A DNA stretch of 64,000 bases from Ensifer sp. USDA 6670 (GTDB taxonomy: Bacteria > Pseudomonadota > Alphaproteobacteria > Rhizobiales > Rhizobiaceae), in assembly GCA_000421085.1 (NCBI GenBank), contig ATWE01000015.1:62001-126000 (forward strand), written 5' to 3'. The notes beneath the pieces are model-generated. The model had not been told where the DNA came from and did not search any database. It saw only the letters and a list, made by a program, of their open reading frames with translations. Shown here piece after piece: positions 36,205-46,473 of this stretch (the first letter of the stretch is position 1; each line of letters starts with the position of its first letter). The position numbers were made by a program, and so were the translations under genes.

Positions 36205-37128
36205 ATGACTGTTACCGCCGCAATGGTGAAGGAGCTGCGCGAAAAGACCGGCGCAGGCATGATGGACTGCAAGAAGGCGCTTGCCGAAACCAATGGCGAC
36301 ATGGAAGCCGCCATCGACTGGCTGCGCGCCAAGGGTATCGCCAAGGCTGACAAGAAGTCGGGCCGCACTGCCGCCGAAGGCCTCATCGGCATTGCCAGCT
36401 CCGGCACCAAGGCCGTCGTCGTCGAAATCAACTCCGAGACCGACTTCGTTGCCCGCAACGACGCCTTTCAGGAACTCGTCCGCGGCGTCGCCAATGTCGC
36501 CCTCGGCACCGACGGCAGCGTTGCAGCCGTCTCCAAGGCGGCCTATCCGGCGACCGGCAAGTCCGTTGAAGACACGATCAAGGACGCCATTGCCACGATC
36601 GGCGAGAATATGACGCTGCGCCGCTCCGCGTTGCTCGAGGTTGAGGACGGCGTCGTCGCGACCTATGTGCACAATGCCGCAGGCGAAGGCATCGGCAAGC
36701 TCGGCGTGCTCGTCGCGTTGAAGTCGACCGGTGACAAGGAAGCTCTGAACGCGATCGGCCGGCAGGTTGCCATGCACGTCGCCGCGACCAACCCGCTCGC
36801 CGTCCGTTCGAGCGAAATCGACCCGGCGGTCGCCGAGCGTGAGCGCAACGTCTTCATCGAGCAGTCGCGCGCTTCCGGCAAGCCGGACAACATCATCGAG
36901 AAGATGGTCGATGGCCGCATGCGCAAGTTCTTCGAGGAAGTCGCCCTTCTGTCGCAGGCTTTCGTCATGAACCCTGACCAGACGGTGGAAACCGCGGTCA
37001 AGGAAGCGGAAAAAACCGTCGGCGCGCCGATCGAAGTTGCCGGCATTGCTCGTCTCCTGCTCGGCGAAGGCGTCGAAAAGGAAGAGAGCGATTTCGCGGC
37101 AGAAGTGGCAGCCGCCGCGAAGGGTTGA
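36205..37128 (+). CDS. tsf: Elongation factor Ts
   Basis: EF-Ts recycles EF-Tu by GDP/GTP exchange. The 307-residue protein has the N-terminal UBA-like domain ([25 protein letters not shown]) and the core EIN(S)ETDFVARND that contacts EF-Tu. Start ATG 36205 is the conserved [16 protein letters not shown]; an upstream ATG at 36115 only extends into leader sequence. It is separated from rpsB by 251 nt. Confidence 0.98.
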   Translation: MTVTAAMVKELREKTGAGMMDCKKALAETNGDMEAAIDWLRAKGIAKADKKSGRTAAEGLIGIASSGTKAVVVEINSETDFVARNDAFQELVRGVANVALGTDGSVAAVSKAAYPATGKSVEDTIKDAIATIGENMTLRRSALLEVEDGVVATYVHNAAGEGIGKLGVLVALKSTGDKEALNAIGRQVAMHVAATNPLAVRSSEIDPAVAERERNVFIEQSRASGKPDNIIEKMVDGRMRKFFEEVALLSQAFVMNPDQTVETAVKEAEKTVGAPIEVAGIARLLLGEGVEKEESDFAAEVAAAAKG

Positions 37129-37156
37129 TTTCTTCACCTCGAATGGGAAAACGTGG

Positions 37157-37182
37157 GGGCATCGCGTGACAACGCGGTGCCC
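37157..37182 (+). other. Hairpin after tsf
   Basis: GGGCATCGCG-TGACAA-CGCGGTGCCC forms a 10-bp stem with one T:G pair 29 bases after the tsf stop. No strong T-run follows, so it may be a partial terminator ahead of pyrH. Confidence 0.45.
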
Positions 37183-37310
37183 TTCGTGTATCCGGCTCCA
37201 GTCGATGCGTAGGACCCGCCGAGCGGTTGATACCACGCAGCGGAATTTGCCTTTACGCGGGTGTGCGCCAGATGCCTGCACACGTGCGCCGATCTATTTC
37301 AGGAGTGACG

Positions 37311-38033
37311 ATGTCGGCCAAGCCAATCTACAAGCGCGTTCTTCTCAAAGCCTCCGGTGAAGCGCTTATGGGAAGCCAGGGGTTCGGCATCGATGTTGCC
37401 GTAGCCGACCGCATTGCCTCCGATATCGCGGAAGCGAGAGCGATGGGTGTCGAAGTCGGCGTCGTCGTCGGCGGCGGCAACATCTTCCGCGGCGTCGCTG
37501 TCGCGTCCAAGGGCGGCGACCGTGTAACCGGCGACCACATGGGAATGCTGGCGACGGTCATCAACGCGCTTGCACTGGCGACGTCGCTGCGCAAGCTCGA
37601 TATCGACACCGTGGTCCTGTCGGCCATCGCCATGCCGGAAATCTGCGAGAGCTTCTCGCAGCGCGCGACGCTTTATCATCTTTCGCTCGGGCGTGTCGTG
37701 ATCTTCGCCGGCGGCACGGGCAATCCGTTCTTCACGACGGATTCGGCGGCGGCGCTTCGTGCGGCGGAGATGGGCGCCGAGGCGATCTTCAAGGGAACAC
37801 AGGTCGACGGCATCTATTCCGCGGATCCGAAGAAGGACCCGTCGGCAACCCGCTTCGACCGCCTGACCCATAGCGAGATCCTCGAAAAGGGCCTCGCGGT
37901 CATGGATGTTGCAGCCGTGGCGCTTGCGCGGGAGAATGCCATTCCGATCGTCGTCTTCTCCATCCACGAGAAGGGCGGCTTCGCGGAGATATTGACGGGT
38001 GGCGGCCGTGCCACCATCGTGACCGATAGTTGA
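37311..38033 (+). CDS. pyrH: Uridylate kinase
   Basis: UMP kinase makes UDP and is regulated by GTP and UTP. The 240-residue protein has the amino acid kinase motifs KRVLLKASGEALMG, VVVGGGNIFRG and FAGGTGNPFFTTDSAAALRA. ATG 37311 is the conserved start (MSAKPIYKRVLLK), preceded by AGGAGTGACG; an in-frame start at 37227 would add an unlikely leader. frr follows after 51 bases. Confidence 0.98.
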   Translation: MSAKPIYKRVLLKASGEALMGSQGFGIDVAVADRIASDIAEARAMGVEVGVVVGGGNIFRGVAVASKGGDRVTGDHMGMLATVINALALATSLRKLDIDTVVLSAIAMPEICESFSQRATLYHLSLGRVVIFAGGTGNPFFTTDSAAALRAAEMGAEAIFKGTQVDGIYSADPKKDPSATRFDRLTHSEILEKGLAVMDVAAVALARENAIPIVVFSIHEKGGFAEILTGGGRATIVTDS

Positions 38034-38084
38034 CAAGCTGCTGGGGCCCGCAAGGTCCGCTGATAAGAACGGGAGTCTTGAACC

Positions 38085-38645
38085 ATGAGTGAAGGTGTGG
38101 ATCTGAAGGAACTCAAGCGTCGGATGGACGGGGCGATCGCTGCTTTCAAGCACGACATCGCGTCGCTGCGGACCGGTCGCGCTTCGGCGAACGTACTCGA
38201 TCCGGTGACCGTCGAAGCCTACGGTTCGCGCATGCCGCTGAACCAGGTGGCAAACATCACGGTCCCGGAATCGCGGATGCTTTCGGTTTCGGTGTGGGAC
38301 AAGTCCATGGTCGGTGCCGTGGAGCGGGCGATCCGGGAGTCCAATCTGGGTCTCAACCCGATCGTCGACGGGCAAAACCTGCGCATTCCGCTGCCGGAGC
38401 TGAACGAGGAGCGCCGCAAGTCGCTGGTCAAGGTCGCGCACGACTATGCCGAAAAAAGCAAGGTCGCTGTCCGCCACGTTCGCCGTGATGGTATGGACGA
38501 CCTGAAAAAAGCCGAAAAGGACGGCGAGATCGGCCAGGACGAGAGCCGTGCTCAGTCCGAGCGCGTCCAAAAAATGACCGATGACGTAATTTCCGAAATC
38601 GACCGCTTGCTCGCGGAGAAGGAAAAGGAAATCATGCAGGTCTGA
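38085..38645 (+). CDS. frr: Ribosome recycling factor
   Basis: RRF splits post-termination ribosomes with EF-G. The 186-residue protein is standard length, with [20 protein letters not shown], a second block [24 protein letters not shown] and the long helical C-terminal half. The pyrH-frr-uppS order is the common bacterial arrangement. Confidence 0.98.
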   Translation: MSEGVDLKELKRRMDGAIAAFKHDIASLRTGRASANVLDPVTVEAYGSRMPLNQVANITVPESRMLSVSVWDKSMVGAVERAIRESNLGLNPIVDGQNLRIPLPELNEERRKSLVKVAHDYAEKSKVAVRHVRRDGMDDLKKAEKDGEIGQDESRAQSERVQKMTDDVISEIDRLLAEKEKEIMQV

Positions 38646-38666
38646 CCTGCGGATAGGTGAGTCTCT

Positions 38667-39425
38667 TTGTCCGGACAACCCATGCAAGAATTCAACCCCG
38701 CAAACGTGCCGGCTCACGTCGCCATCATAATGGACGGCAACGGTCGTTGGGCGAATGCGCGTGGACTGCCCCGTACCATGGGCCACCGCAAGGGCGTAGA
38801 GGCGGTACGCGGGGCGGTACGGACGGCTGCGGAGATCGGCATCCGTTACCTGACCCTGTTCGCATTCTCGTCGGAGAACTGGAACCGGCCGGAAAACGAG
38901 GTCAGCGACCTCATGGGCCTGCTAAAGGCTTTCATCCGACGGGATCTCGCCGATCTCCACCGTGAGAATGTCCGCATCCGGGTGATCGGCGACCGTTCGA
39001 ACCTGAGCGGCGATATCCTGCCTCTGCTCATCGAAGCGGAGGAGACGACGATCGCGAACACCGGTATCACGGTGGTCATCGCGTTCAATTACGGCGCCAG
39101 AGACGAGCTGGCGAGAGCCATGCGCCGCCTGGCGGGGGACGTGGCCGCCGGTCGCCTTCGACCGGAAGAGATTACCGCGGAACGGATATCTTCGACGATC
39201 GATACGGCCGGCATTCCCGATCCCGATCTCATCATCCGGACGAGCGGTGAGGAGCGTCTCTCCAACTTTCTCCTTTGGCAGGGGGCCTACGCCGAATTGC
39301 TGTTCATTCCGGACCTCTGGCCGGATTTCACGCGCGAGACATTCTTTGCGGCGATCGAACAATACGCCTGCCGCGAGCGCCGCTTCGGCGGACTGACCCA
39401 ACCGACTCTGGCGGTCGGCTCCTGA
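38667..39425 (+). CDS. uppS: Isoprenyl (undecaprenyl) pyrophosphate synthase
   Basis: UppS makes the C55 carrier for peptidoglycan and O-antigen. The 252-residue protein has the catalytic P-loop [10 protein letters not shown] and the later blocks [13 protein letters not shown] and [24 protein letters not shown] at 38667 is chosen because AGGTGAG ends 5 bases upstream; the ATG at 38682 (5 codons shorter) has no ribosome site but cannot be excluded. Its stop overlaps the cdsA ATG (TGATG). Confidence 0.94.
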   Translation: MSGQPMQEFNPANVPAHVAIIMDGNGRWANARGLPRTMGHRKGVEAVRGAVRTAAEIGIRYLTLFAFSSENWNRPENEVSDLMGLLKAFIRRDLADLHRENVRIRVIGDRSNLSGDILPLLIEAEETTIANTGITVVIAFNYGARDELARAMRRLAGDVAAGRLRPEEITAERISSTIDTAGIPDPDLIIRTSGEERLSNFLLWQGAYAELLFIPDLWPDFTRETFFAAIEQYACRERRFGGLTQPTLAVGS

Positions 39426-40258
39426 TGCAGGCCGAACTCAAACTTCGTATCGCCTCCGGGGTGGTTCTGGCTGCGGTGGTTCTTGCTGCGACCTGGATCG
39501 GCGGCTTCGCCTTCCAGCTTCTCTCCGTCGCGATCGGCCTCCTCGTCTATTACGAGTGGTCCACCATCTCGAAGCTCCCCGAGCGGGACTTTCAGGGCAA
39601 TGCCCTCGGCTGGCTGGCGCAGGTGGTGATCGCCGGTCTCGTCCTACTCGATTATATGCATATCAGCCTCCCGGGACTTGCCCTCTGTGTGCTCGCGGCA
39701 GCGCTTTGGGTGCTGATAAAGGGAACCAGCTGGTGGCTGCCCGGCGGGATCGTCTATGCGGGCCTGACGAGCATTTCGCTCGCGGCGATCCGCGGAGCGG
39801 ATTATCTCGGGCTGATGGCGATGCTGTTCGTGTTCGCCGTCGTGTGGGCAACGGATATCTTCGCCTACTTCACGGGGCGGGCGATCGGCGGGCCAAAGCT
39901 GGCGCCGGCCATCTCGCCGGGGAAGACCTGGTCGGGCGCGATCGGCGGGGCGATGTTCGGCGTTCTTGCGGGTGTCGCCGTTTTCATGGCGCACTTTTCA
40001 CTCGAGGACCTGCGCATCCCCGTCATCGCGCTGGTCTTGTCCGTCGCAAGCCAGATAGGTGATCTGTTCGAGTCCTTCGTCAAGCGCCGCTTCGGCGTCA
40101 AAGACTCGAGCAAGCTGATCCCGGGCCACGGCGGCGTCATGGACCGGGTGGACGGGCTGATATTCGCCTGCATTGCCGCACTGGCTCTGGTGCTTGGACA
40201 GTTCTTGCTGGCGGGCGGCCGCGAAGTCGCCTTCGGCTCGATTCTGCTCGGTCTTTGA
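39425..40258 (+). CDS. cdsA: Phosphatidate cytidylyltransferase
   Basis: CdsA makes CDP-diacylglycerol for phospholipid synthesis. The 277-residue protein has about eight membrane segments and the family signature SQIGDLFESFVKRRFGVKDSSKLIPGHGGVMDRVDG at its C-terminal third. Start ATG overlaps the uppS stop. In many proteobacteria dxr follows cdsA or frr; it is absent here and rseP is the next gene. Confidence 0.95.
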   Translation: MQAELKLRIASGVVLAAVVLAATWIGGFAFQLLSVAIGLLVYYEWSTISKLPERDFQGNALGWLAQVVIAGLVLLDYMHISLPGLALCVLAAALWVLIKGTSWWLPGGIVYAGLTSISLAAIRGADYLGLMAMLFVFAVVWATDIFAYFTGRAIGGPKLAPAISPGKTWSGAIGGAMFGVLAGVAVFMAHFSLEDLRIPVIALVLSVASQIGDLFESFVKRRFGVKDSSKLIPGHGGVMDRVDGLIFACIAALALVLGQFLLAGGREVAFGSILLGL

Positions 40259-40387
40259 AGACTGCCGGTGTAGTCCTTATATCGGGCTCGAAGCGGGACT
40301 ATCATGCGGCAGTGCGGACCATGGCGGCACGGCCCGACCTTGCAATTTGAACTGGCGGACGTGGCAGCGGACGCGTTAGGAATGACT

Positions 40388-41512
40388 ATGAGCCTACTGC
40401 TTGACAATCTCCAGTACACGATCCCCACCTTCCTGTTTCTCCTGACGTTGCTGGTCTTCGTTCACGAGATGGGACATTACCTGGTTGGGCGCTGGTCGGG
40501 CATCCGAATCCTGGCCTTTTCCGTCGGCTTCGGACCCGAGCTCTTCGGCTGGACCGATCGCCACGGCACCCGCTGGAAATTCTGCGCGGTCCCGCTTGGC
40601 GGCTACGTGAAGTTCTTCGGCGACGAGGATGCGGCGAGCACGCCCGACTACCGGCGGCTGGAGACGATTACGCCGGAAGAACGGGGCCGTACATTCCTGG
40701 GCGCAAAGCTGTGGAAGCGCGCGGCGACGGTCGCGGCCGGTCCCATCGCGAATTTTCTTCTGGCGATTGCGATCTTCGCCGTCCTTTTTTCCATTTACGG
40801 CCGTGCCGTCGCCGATCCCGTCGTCGCTTTCGTGGCGCCGGACAGTGCCGCGGAAAAGGCGGGTGTTCTGCCGGGAGACCGGCTGCTTTCGATCGACGGC
40901 AAGCCGATCGCCACCTTCGACGACGTGCGCCGCTATGTGAGCGTCCGTCCCGAGCTGCCGATCACCGTTCGGATCGAGCGCGAGGGCGCTGCGATCGACC
41001 TGCCGATGGTGCCCCAACGCACCGAATCCGTCGACCCGCTCGGCAACAAGATGGAAGAGGGCAAGATCGGCATCGGAACAAACCAGGAGGCCGGCAATTT
41101 CCGGGTCGAGACCTACGGACCTCTCGAAGCGGTGGGGCAAGGGGCACTGCAGAGCTGGCGGATCGTAACGGGCACGCTCGACTATCTCTCGAATCTCTTT
41201 GTCGGCCGAATGAGCGCCGATCAGGTCGGCGGGCCGATCCGCATCGCCCAGATGTCCGGTCAGATGGCGAAGCTCGGCATTGCCGAGGTGCTGAATTTCG
41301 CGGCCGTGCTCTCGGTTTCCATTGGATTGCTCAACCTAATGCCCGTGCCGGTGCTTGATGGCGGCCATCTGATGTTCTATGCGGTCGAAGCGTTGCGCGG
41401 CAAGCCGGTCGGTCCTGCCGCACAGGATCTCGCATTCCGCATCGGCTTTGCCATGGTGCTCATGCTGACGGTTTTTGCGGCCTGGAACGATATCAACTGG
41501 CTCTTCGGATAG
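40388..41512 (+). CDS. rseP: RseP-type site-2 zinc metalloprotease
   Basis: This membrane-embedded protease family cleaves anti-sigma factors and signal peptide remnants. The 374-residue protein has the HExxH site HEMGH (H26-E27-H30) in the first membrane helix, a PDZ domain around PDSAAEKAGVLPGDRLLSIDG, and the second active-site block NLMPVPVLDGGHLM. ATG 40388 (MSLLLDN) is preferred, with AGGA 6 bases upstream; an ATG two codons earlier at 40382 has the AGGA too close. Located between cdsA and bamA as in most proteobacteria. Confidence 0.94.
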   Translation: MSLLLDNLQYTIPTFLFLLTLLVFVHEMGHYLVGRWSGIRILAFSVGFGPELFGWTDRHGTRWKFCAVPLGGYVKFFGDEDAASTPDYRRLETITPEERGRTFLGAKLWKRAATVAAGPIANFLLAIAIFAVLFSIYGRAVADPVVAFVAPDSAAEKAGVLPGDRLLSIDGKPIATFDDVRRYVSVRPELPITVRIEREGAAIDLPMVPQRTESVDPLGNKMEEGKIGIGTNQEAGNFRVETYGPLEAVGQGALQSWRIVTGTLDYLSNLFVGRMSADQVGGPIRIAQMSGQMAKLGIAEVLNFAAVLSVSIGLLNLMPVPVLDGGHLMFYAVEALRGKPVGPAAQDLAFRIGFAMVLMLTVFAAWNDINWLFG

Positions 41513-41615
41513 GGGCGGAGCCTTGGGCGGGAGTGGACATCGTTAAGGATTCGAGGCGCGGGTGCATTTCGCCGGCTGCTCGGAAACGGTTTGTTTACGA
41601 TAATAAGAGGCCGTA

Positions 41616-41631
41616 GTGGCTGTTAAGCCAC
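41616..41631. other. Hairpin in the rseP-bamA gap
   Basis: GTGGCT-GTTA-AGCCAC forms a 6-bp stem (extendable by CCGT/GG with a bulge) within the 248-nt gap before bamA. No T-run follows. The gap is long for this packed cluster, so bamA may have its own promoter; none could be named. Confidence 0.35.
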
Positions 41632-41760
41632 GGTTGGAATTGAAGTAAACAGAAATTAACGAGCTGACTTGCTTGTATGGGAAAAGCGGTTAAAACGGCA
41701 ACCGTGACCGGAGTCGGCACGAAACTGCCGCGGGACGTTGGGAAAAGGTAAGATTTTGAC

Positions 41761-44091
41761 ATGAAAGCTGGTTCAAGGTTTTTGAACGCGGTGTCGGCGT
41801 TTGCTCTGTCAGCAAGCATGGTCGCCACGGGTACCGGGGTAGGACTTGTTGCTGGTACCTCAGTCGCGCAAGCCGCGGTCATCAATCGGGTTGAAGTGCG
41901 TGGGGCGACGCGCGTCAGCGCGGAAACCGTTCGCGCCAATATCACGATCGTTCCCGGCAAGAGCTTCAGCAATGCCGATATCGACGCTTCCGTGAAGCGG
42001 CTCTACGCCACCGGCTATTTCTCCGATGTCAGCATCACGGTTTCCGGCGGATCGCTTGTCGTTTCCGTCAGCGAGAATCAGCTCGTCAACCAGGTGGTCT
42101 TCAACGGCAACCGCAAGATCAAGGATGACAAGCTCCAGGGTGTCGTTCGCACCCAGCCGCTCGGTCCCTATAGCGAGGCGACCGTCGAAACCGACATTCA
42201 GGCCATCAAGGACGCCTATTCCGCCATCGGCCGCAGCGACGTGACCGTGACGACCCAGGTCGTTCCGATTGCCGAAGGTCGTGTCAACCTGGCCTTCGTC
42301 ATCAATGAAGGCGAGCGCACGAAGATCACGCAGATCAACTTCGTAGGCAACGAGGCCTATAGCGACGGCCGTCTGCAGTCGGTGATTGCGACCAAGGAAT
42401 CGGGCATCTTCTCGTTCCTCACGCGCAAGGACGTCTACAATCCCGATAAGCTGCGGGCTGACGAGGAACTGCTTCGGCAGTTCTATTACAACCGCGGCTA
42501 TGCCGATTTTCAGGTGGTCTCGTCCGAAGCGGCCCTCAATGAGGCGACCAACGAATACACGGTGACGATCACGGTCGAGGAAGGTCCTCGATACGACTTC
42601 GGTTCGGTCAACATCGAATCGACCGTCGAAGGCATCGACGCCGAGGAGCTGAGGGGTCTCGTTCAGAGCCGCGAAGGCACGGTGTACAAGGCCAAGGACA
42701 TTCAGAACACGATGAGCGAGATTTCGAAGCGCGTCGCGTCGGAGGGCTATCCCTTTGCGCGCGTCACGCCGCGCGGCAATCGCGATCTCGCCAATCACAC
42801 GATCGCTGTCGACTATCTCGTGGACCAGGGCGAGCGCGCCTATGTCGAGCGCATCGAGATTCGCGGCAACACCCGGACGCGTGACTACGTGATTCGTCGC
42901 GAGTTCGATGTCGGCGAGGGCGATGCCTTCAATCAGGAAATGGTTGCGCGCGCCAAGCGCCGCCTGGAGGCGCTCGGCTATTTCTCGTCGGTCAACATCT
43001 CGACGCAGCCGGGCAGCGCGGCTGACCGCGTGGTCATCGTCGTAGACGTTCAGGACCAGTCGACCGGTTCGTTCGGCATCGGCGCCGGCTATTCCGCCGG
43101 CGACGGCGGCGGCTTCCTCGTCGAGGCCTCGATCGAGGAAAAGAACTTCCTGGGCCGCGGCCAGTATATTCGTCTGGCCGCCGGTAAGGGCGAAGACAGC
43201 CAGACCTACAATGTTTCGTTCACCGAGCCCTATTTCCTCGGCTACCGTCTCGCTGCCGGCTTCGACCTCTTCAAGAACGAAAACGACTTCGATGACGACA
43301 ACTACAGCTACAACGACCAGGGCTTCAGCCTGCGCGTGACTGCGCCGATCACGGAAAACCTGTCGACGACGCTGCGCTACAATTATACGGAGCTTGAGTA
43401 TTTCGGCGACAAGGACGAACTCTCGTCACCCTACGATCGTGTAATCGACGGCAGCCCCTGGACGCGTTCGTCCATCTCGCAGTCCATTACCTACAATACC
43501 CTGGACGATGCACAGTTGCCGCACGAGGGCATTCTCGCCTCGGTGACGCAGGAGTTCGCGGGCCTCGGCGGTACGTCGGACTTCTACAAGCTGACCGGTA
43601 AGGCGAAGTGGTATTACACGCTTCACGACGAAGCCGACATCATCGGTTCGCTCGCCGGCAGTGCCGGCCACCTGTTCGAGACGTCGGGTTCGCTGGAGGT
43701 CTTCGATCAGTTCCAGCTGAACAGCAACGACATCCGCGGTTTCGAGCGCAACGGCGTCGGCCCGCGCATGAACAATGGCGATGCCCTCGGCGGTACGACC
43801 TATTTCACGGCGTCTGCCGAAGCGACGTTCCCGCTGCCGGGGCTTCCGCGTGACAGCGGCTTCCGTGGCGCTCTCTTCGTCGATGCGGGCACGCTGTTCG
43901 GCAACGACGTCAAGATCAACTCCGGGGAATCCGTCCGCGGAGATGATGCCTCGCTGCGTGCCTCCGTCGGCGTCAGCTTGATCTGGGCTTCGCCTTTCGG
44001 CCCGCTGCGTGTGGACTACGCCGTGCCGGTTGCGAAGGAAGACTTCGACGAGGTCCAGAACTTCAAGTTCGGTATCAACTCGTCGTTCTGA
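41761..44091 (+). CDS. bamA: Outer membrane protein assembly factor BamA
   Basis: BamA inserts beta-barrel proteins into the outer membrane. The 776-residue protein has a long signal peptide (ending near VAQA, before AVINRVEVRGATR), five POTRA domains over about residues 40-440 and a C-terminal 16-strand barrel with the lid motif ENFLGRG, the family block VGPRM and final residues KFGINSSF, ending in Phe as outer-membrane barrels do. It follows rseP and precedes the lpxD cluster. No skp/ompH gene lies between bamA and lpxD, unlike E. coli. Confidence 0.97.
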   Translation: MKAGSRFLNAVSAFALSASMVATGTGVGLVAGTSVAQAAVINRVEVRGATRVSAETVRANITIVPGKSFSNADIDASVKRLYATGYFSDVSITVSGGSLVVSVSENQLVNQVVFNGNRKIKDDKLQGVVRTQPLGPYSEATVETDIQAIKDAYSAIGRSDVTVTTQVVPIAEGRVNLAFVINEGERTKITQINFVGNEAYSDGRLQSVIATKESGIFSFLTRKDVYNPDKLRADEELLRQFYYNRGYADFQVVSSEAALNEATNEYTVTITVEEGPRYDFGSVNIESTVEGIDAEELRGLVQSREGTVYKAKDIQNTMSEISKRVASEGYPFARVTPRGNRDLANHTIAVDYLVDQGERAYVERIEIRGNTRTRDYVIRREFDVGEGDAFNQEMVARAKRRLEALGYFSSVNISTQPGSAADRVVIVVDVQDQSTGSFGIGAGYSAGDGGGFLVEASIEEKNFLGRGQYIRLAAGKGEDSQTYNVSFTEPYFLGYRLAAGFDLFKNENDFDDDNYSYNDQGFSLRVTAPITENLSTTLRYNYTELEYFGDKDELSSPYDRVIDGSPWTRSSISQSITYNTLDDAQLPHEGILASVTQEFAGLGGTSDFYKLTGKAKWYYTLHDEADIIGSLAGSAGHLFETSGSLEVFDQFQLNSNDIRGFERNGVGPRMNNGDALGGTTYFTASAEATFPLPGLPRDSGFRGALFVDAGTLFGNDVKINSGESVRGDDASLRASVGVSLIWASPFGPLRVDYAVPVAKEDFDEVQNFKFGINSSF

Positions 44092-44136
44092 TAGAAGAGC
44101 AGTCCAGAACTGCCAGAGAATCGTTCTGGAGTGTCC

Positions 44137-45201
44137 ATGGAACAGAATTGGTTTTTTCCGCCCCATCAGGGGATTCGTCTGGGCGACCTCGCGAATCAGA
44201 TTGGGGCGGAGTTGCTGGATGTTTCCGCCGCCGACCGCACCGTGCGTGCGGTCGCGCCGGTCTATCGCGCCAAGCCGGGCGAGATCTGTTACATGCTGTC
44301 GCGCAAGAATCGCGAAGAGTTGCAGAGCTGTCGCGCCGCCGCGATCATCTGCGACAAGGCAATTTCATCGCTCGTCCCCGACACTATTCCCGTGCTGCTG
44401 ACATCAAAGCCGCACACGGCCTTCGCGCTTGCTGGCACCTTGCTTCATGAAAGGGCCATGCGGCCCTCGTATAATACGAGCGAGAGGGGCGTAGCGCCGG
44501 GAGCATTCGTCGACCCGACGGCGCGCCTGGAGGCGGGCGTAGAGGTCGAGCCGATGGCTGTAATCGGTGCCGACGTCGAGATTGGGAGCGGAACGCGCAT
44601 CGCAGCGGGAGCAATGATTGGACAGGGCGTACGGATCGGCCGCGATTGCACCATTTCCGCCGGTGCAAGCATCCTTTGTGCGCTGATCGGCAACAACGTC
44701 ATCATTCATCCGGGTGCACGCATCGGTCAGGACGGATTCGGCTACGCACCGGGCCCCAAGGGCGGAATGATCAAGATCGTCCAGGTCGGGCGGGTGATCA
44801 TCCAGGATCACGTGGAGGTCGGTGCGAACACGACGATCGACCGCGGCACCATGGATGACACCGTGATCGGCGAGGGGACGAAAATCGACAATCTCGTGCA
44901 GATCGGCCACAACGTCCGCATCGGTCGCTACTGCGGCATCGTCAGCCAGGTCGGCATCGCCGGCAGCGCGCAGATTGGTGACGGGGTCATGATCGGCGGA
45001 GGCGTCGGGGTCAACGGGCATATCACCATTGGAGCCGGTGCGCAGATCGCGGCGATGAGTGGCGTGGCGAGCGATGTGCCGGCCGGCGAGCGCTATGGCG
45101 GAATTCCGGCGCGACCGATGCGCGATTTCCTGCGCGATGTCGCCGAAATGGCCCTGCGGTCGAGCGAGAGGCAGAAGAAGAAGGGTGGCAAGGATGAATG
45201 A
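44137..45201 (+). CDS. lpxD: UDP-3-O-(3-hydroxyacyl)glucosamine N-acyltransferase
   Basis: LpxD adds the second 3-hydroxyacyl chain in lipid A synthesis. The 354-residue protein has the N-terminal uridine-binding domain (about 1-115) and a left-handed beta-helix of hexapeptide repeats with the active region [30 protein letters not shown] 44137 is preceded by GGAG at 5 bases; a GTG two codons earlier is less likely. Its 3' end overlaps fabZ by 8 bases. Confidence 0.96.
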
Positions 45202-45658
45202 GGCTGCAACGGTCCTCGGCACGGCGGACATACAGGAAATCCTGAGGCTTCTTCCCCATCGTTACCCCTTCCTGCTCGTGGACCGCATCATCGAGATCGA
45301 TGACGACAATTCGGCCATCGGGATCAAGAACGTGACGGCCAACGAGCCGCATTTCACCGGGCACTTTCCCGAGAAGCCGATCATGCCGGGCGTTCTTCTG
45401 ATCGAAGGCATGGCTCAGACGGCCGGCGCGATCTGTGCGCGCAAGACGGGGATCGGAAGCAATCTCGTATATTTCATGACGATCGACAATGCCCGCTTTC
45501 GCAAGCCCGTCGTGCCGGGCGACCGGGTGGAGTTCCATGTGGTGAAGCAGAAGCAGCGCGGCAATATCTGGAAATTTCACTGTGATGCAAAAGTTGACGG
45601 GCAACTCGTCGCGGAAGCTGATATCGGCGCGATGATTGTCAGCAAGGAAGACGCCTGA
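45194..45658 (+). CDS. fabZ: 3-hydroxyacyl-ACP dehydratase FabZ
   Basis: FabZ dehydrates 3-hydroxyacyl-ACP and so competes for the same precursor that LpxA and LpxD use. The 154-residue hot-dog protein has [14 protein letters not shown] and the active-site segment [23 protein letters not shown] with the catalytic His and Glu. It overlaps lpxD by 8 bases and ends 2 bases before lpxA. Confidence 0.97.
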
Positions 45659-45660
45659 GA

Positions 45661-46473
45661 ATGATAGCATCAAGTGCGAAGATCCACCCGTCCTCGGCCA
45701 TCGAGAACGGTGCGGTAATCGGCGAAAACGTGAAGATCGGCCCGTTTTGCCATATCGGGCCGAATGTCGTTCTTGCCGATGACGTCGAAATTCTCAGTCA
45801 CGTCGCGGTGATCGGCCATACGAGCGTCGGCAAGGGCACAAAGATCTTTCCGGGTGCCGTCATCGGCGGCGATTCGCAGAGCGTGCACCATAGCGCCTTG
45901 AATACGAAACTGGTGATTGGCGAAAACTGTACCATCCGCGAAGGCGTGACCATGAATACGGGTACGGTGGAGCATGGCGGCGCGACCATCGTCGGCAACA
46001 ACAACCTGTTCCTAGCCTATTCGCACGTGGCGCATGACTGCCGCCTCGGCAACAATATCATCCTTTCCAACAATGTCATGCTTGCGGGGCACGTGACCGT
46101 CGAGGATCGAGCCATACTCGGGGGTGGCTCGGCGGTTCACCAGTTTACCCGCATCGGACGTCAGGCCTTCATCGGGGGCCTGTCGGCGGTGAGCTATGAC
46201 GTCATTCCCTACGGGATGCTCAACGGCAACCCCGGCGTTTTGAGCGGACTGAACGTGGTCGGGATGACCCGGGCCGGGATCGATCGTCCCGCGATTCATC
46301 GCGTTCGCCGGTGCTATAAGCAGATATTCGAGGGAGACGGCTCGATCCGCGCGAACGCAGCCGCTATCCGCAACGAATATCTCGATTGCGCACCGGCAAT
46401 CGAGATATTGGATTTCATTGCCGCGGAGAGCGACCGCGCGCTGTCGTCGCCGAATCGCGGCGCCAAGGGCTGA
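45661..46473 (+). CDS. lpxA: UDP-N-acetylglucosamine acyltransferase
   Basis: LpxA catalyses the first committed lipid A step. The 270-residue protein is a beta-helix with repeated hexapeptides, the catalytic-His segment [13 protein letters not shown] and the substrate motif [12 protein letters not shown] followed by the C-terminal helical part. The start follows fabZ by 2 bases and the stop overlaps lpxI by 1 base (TGATG). Confidence 0.97.
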
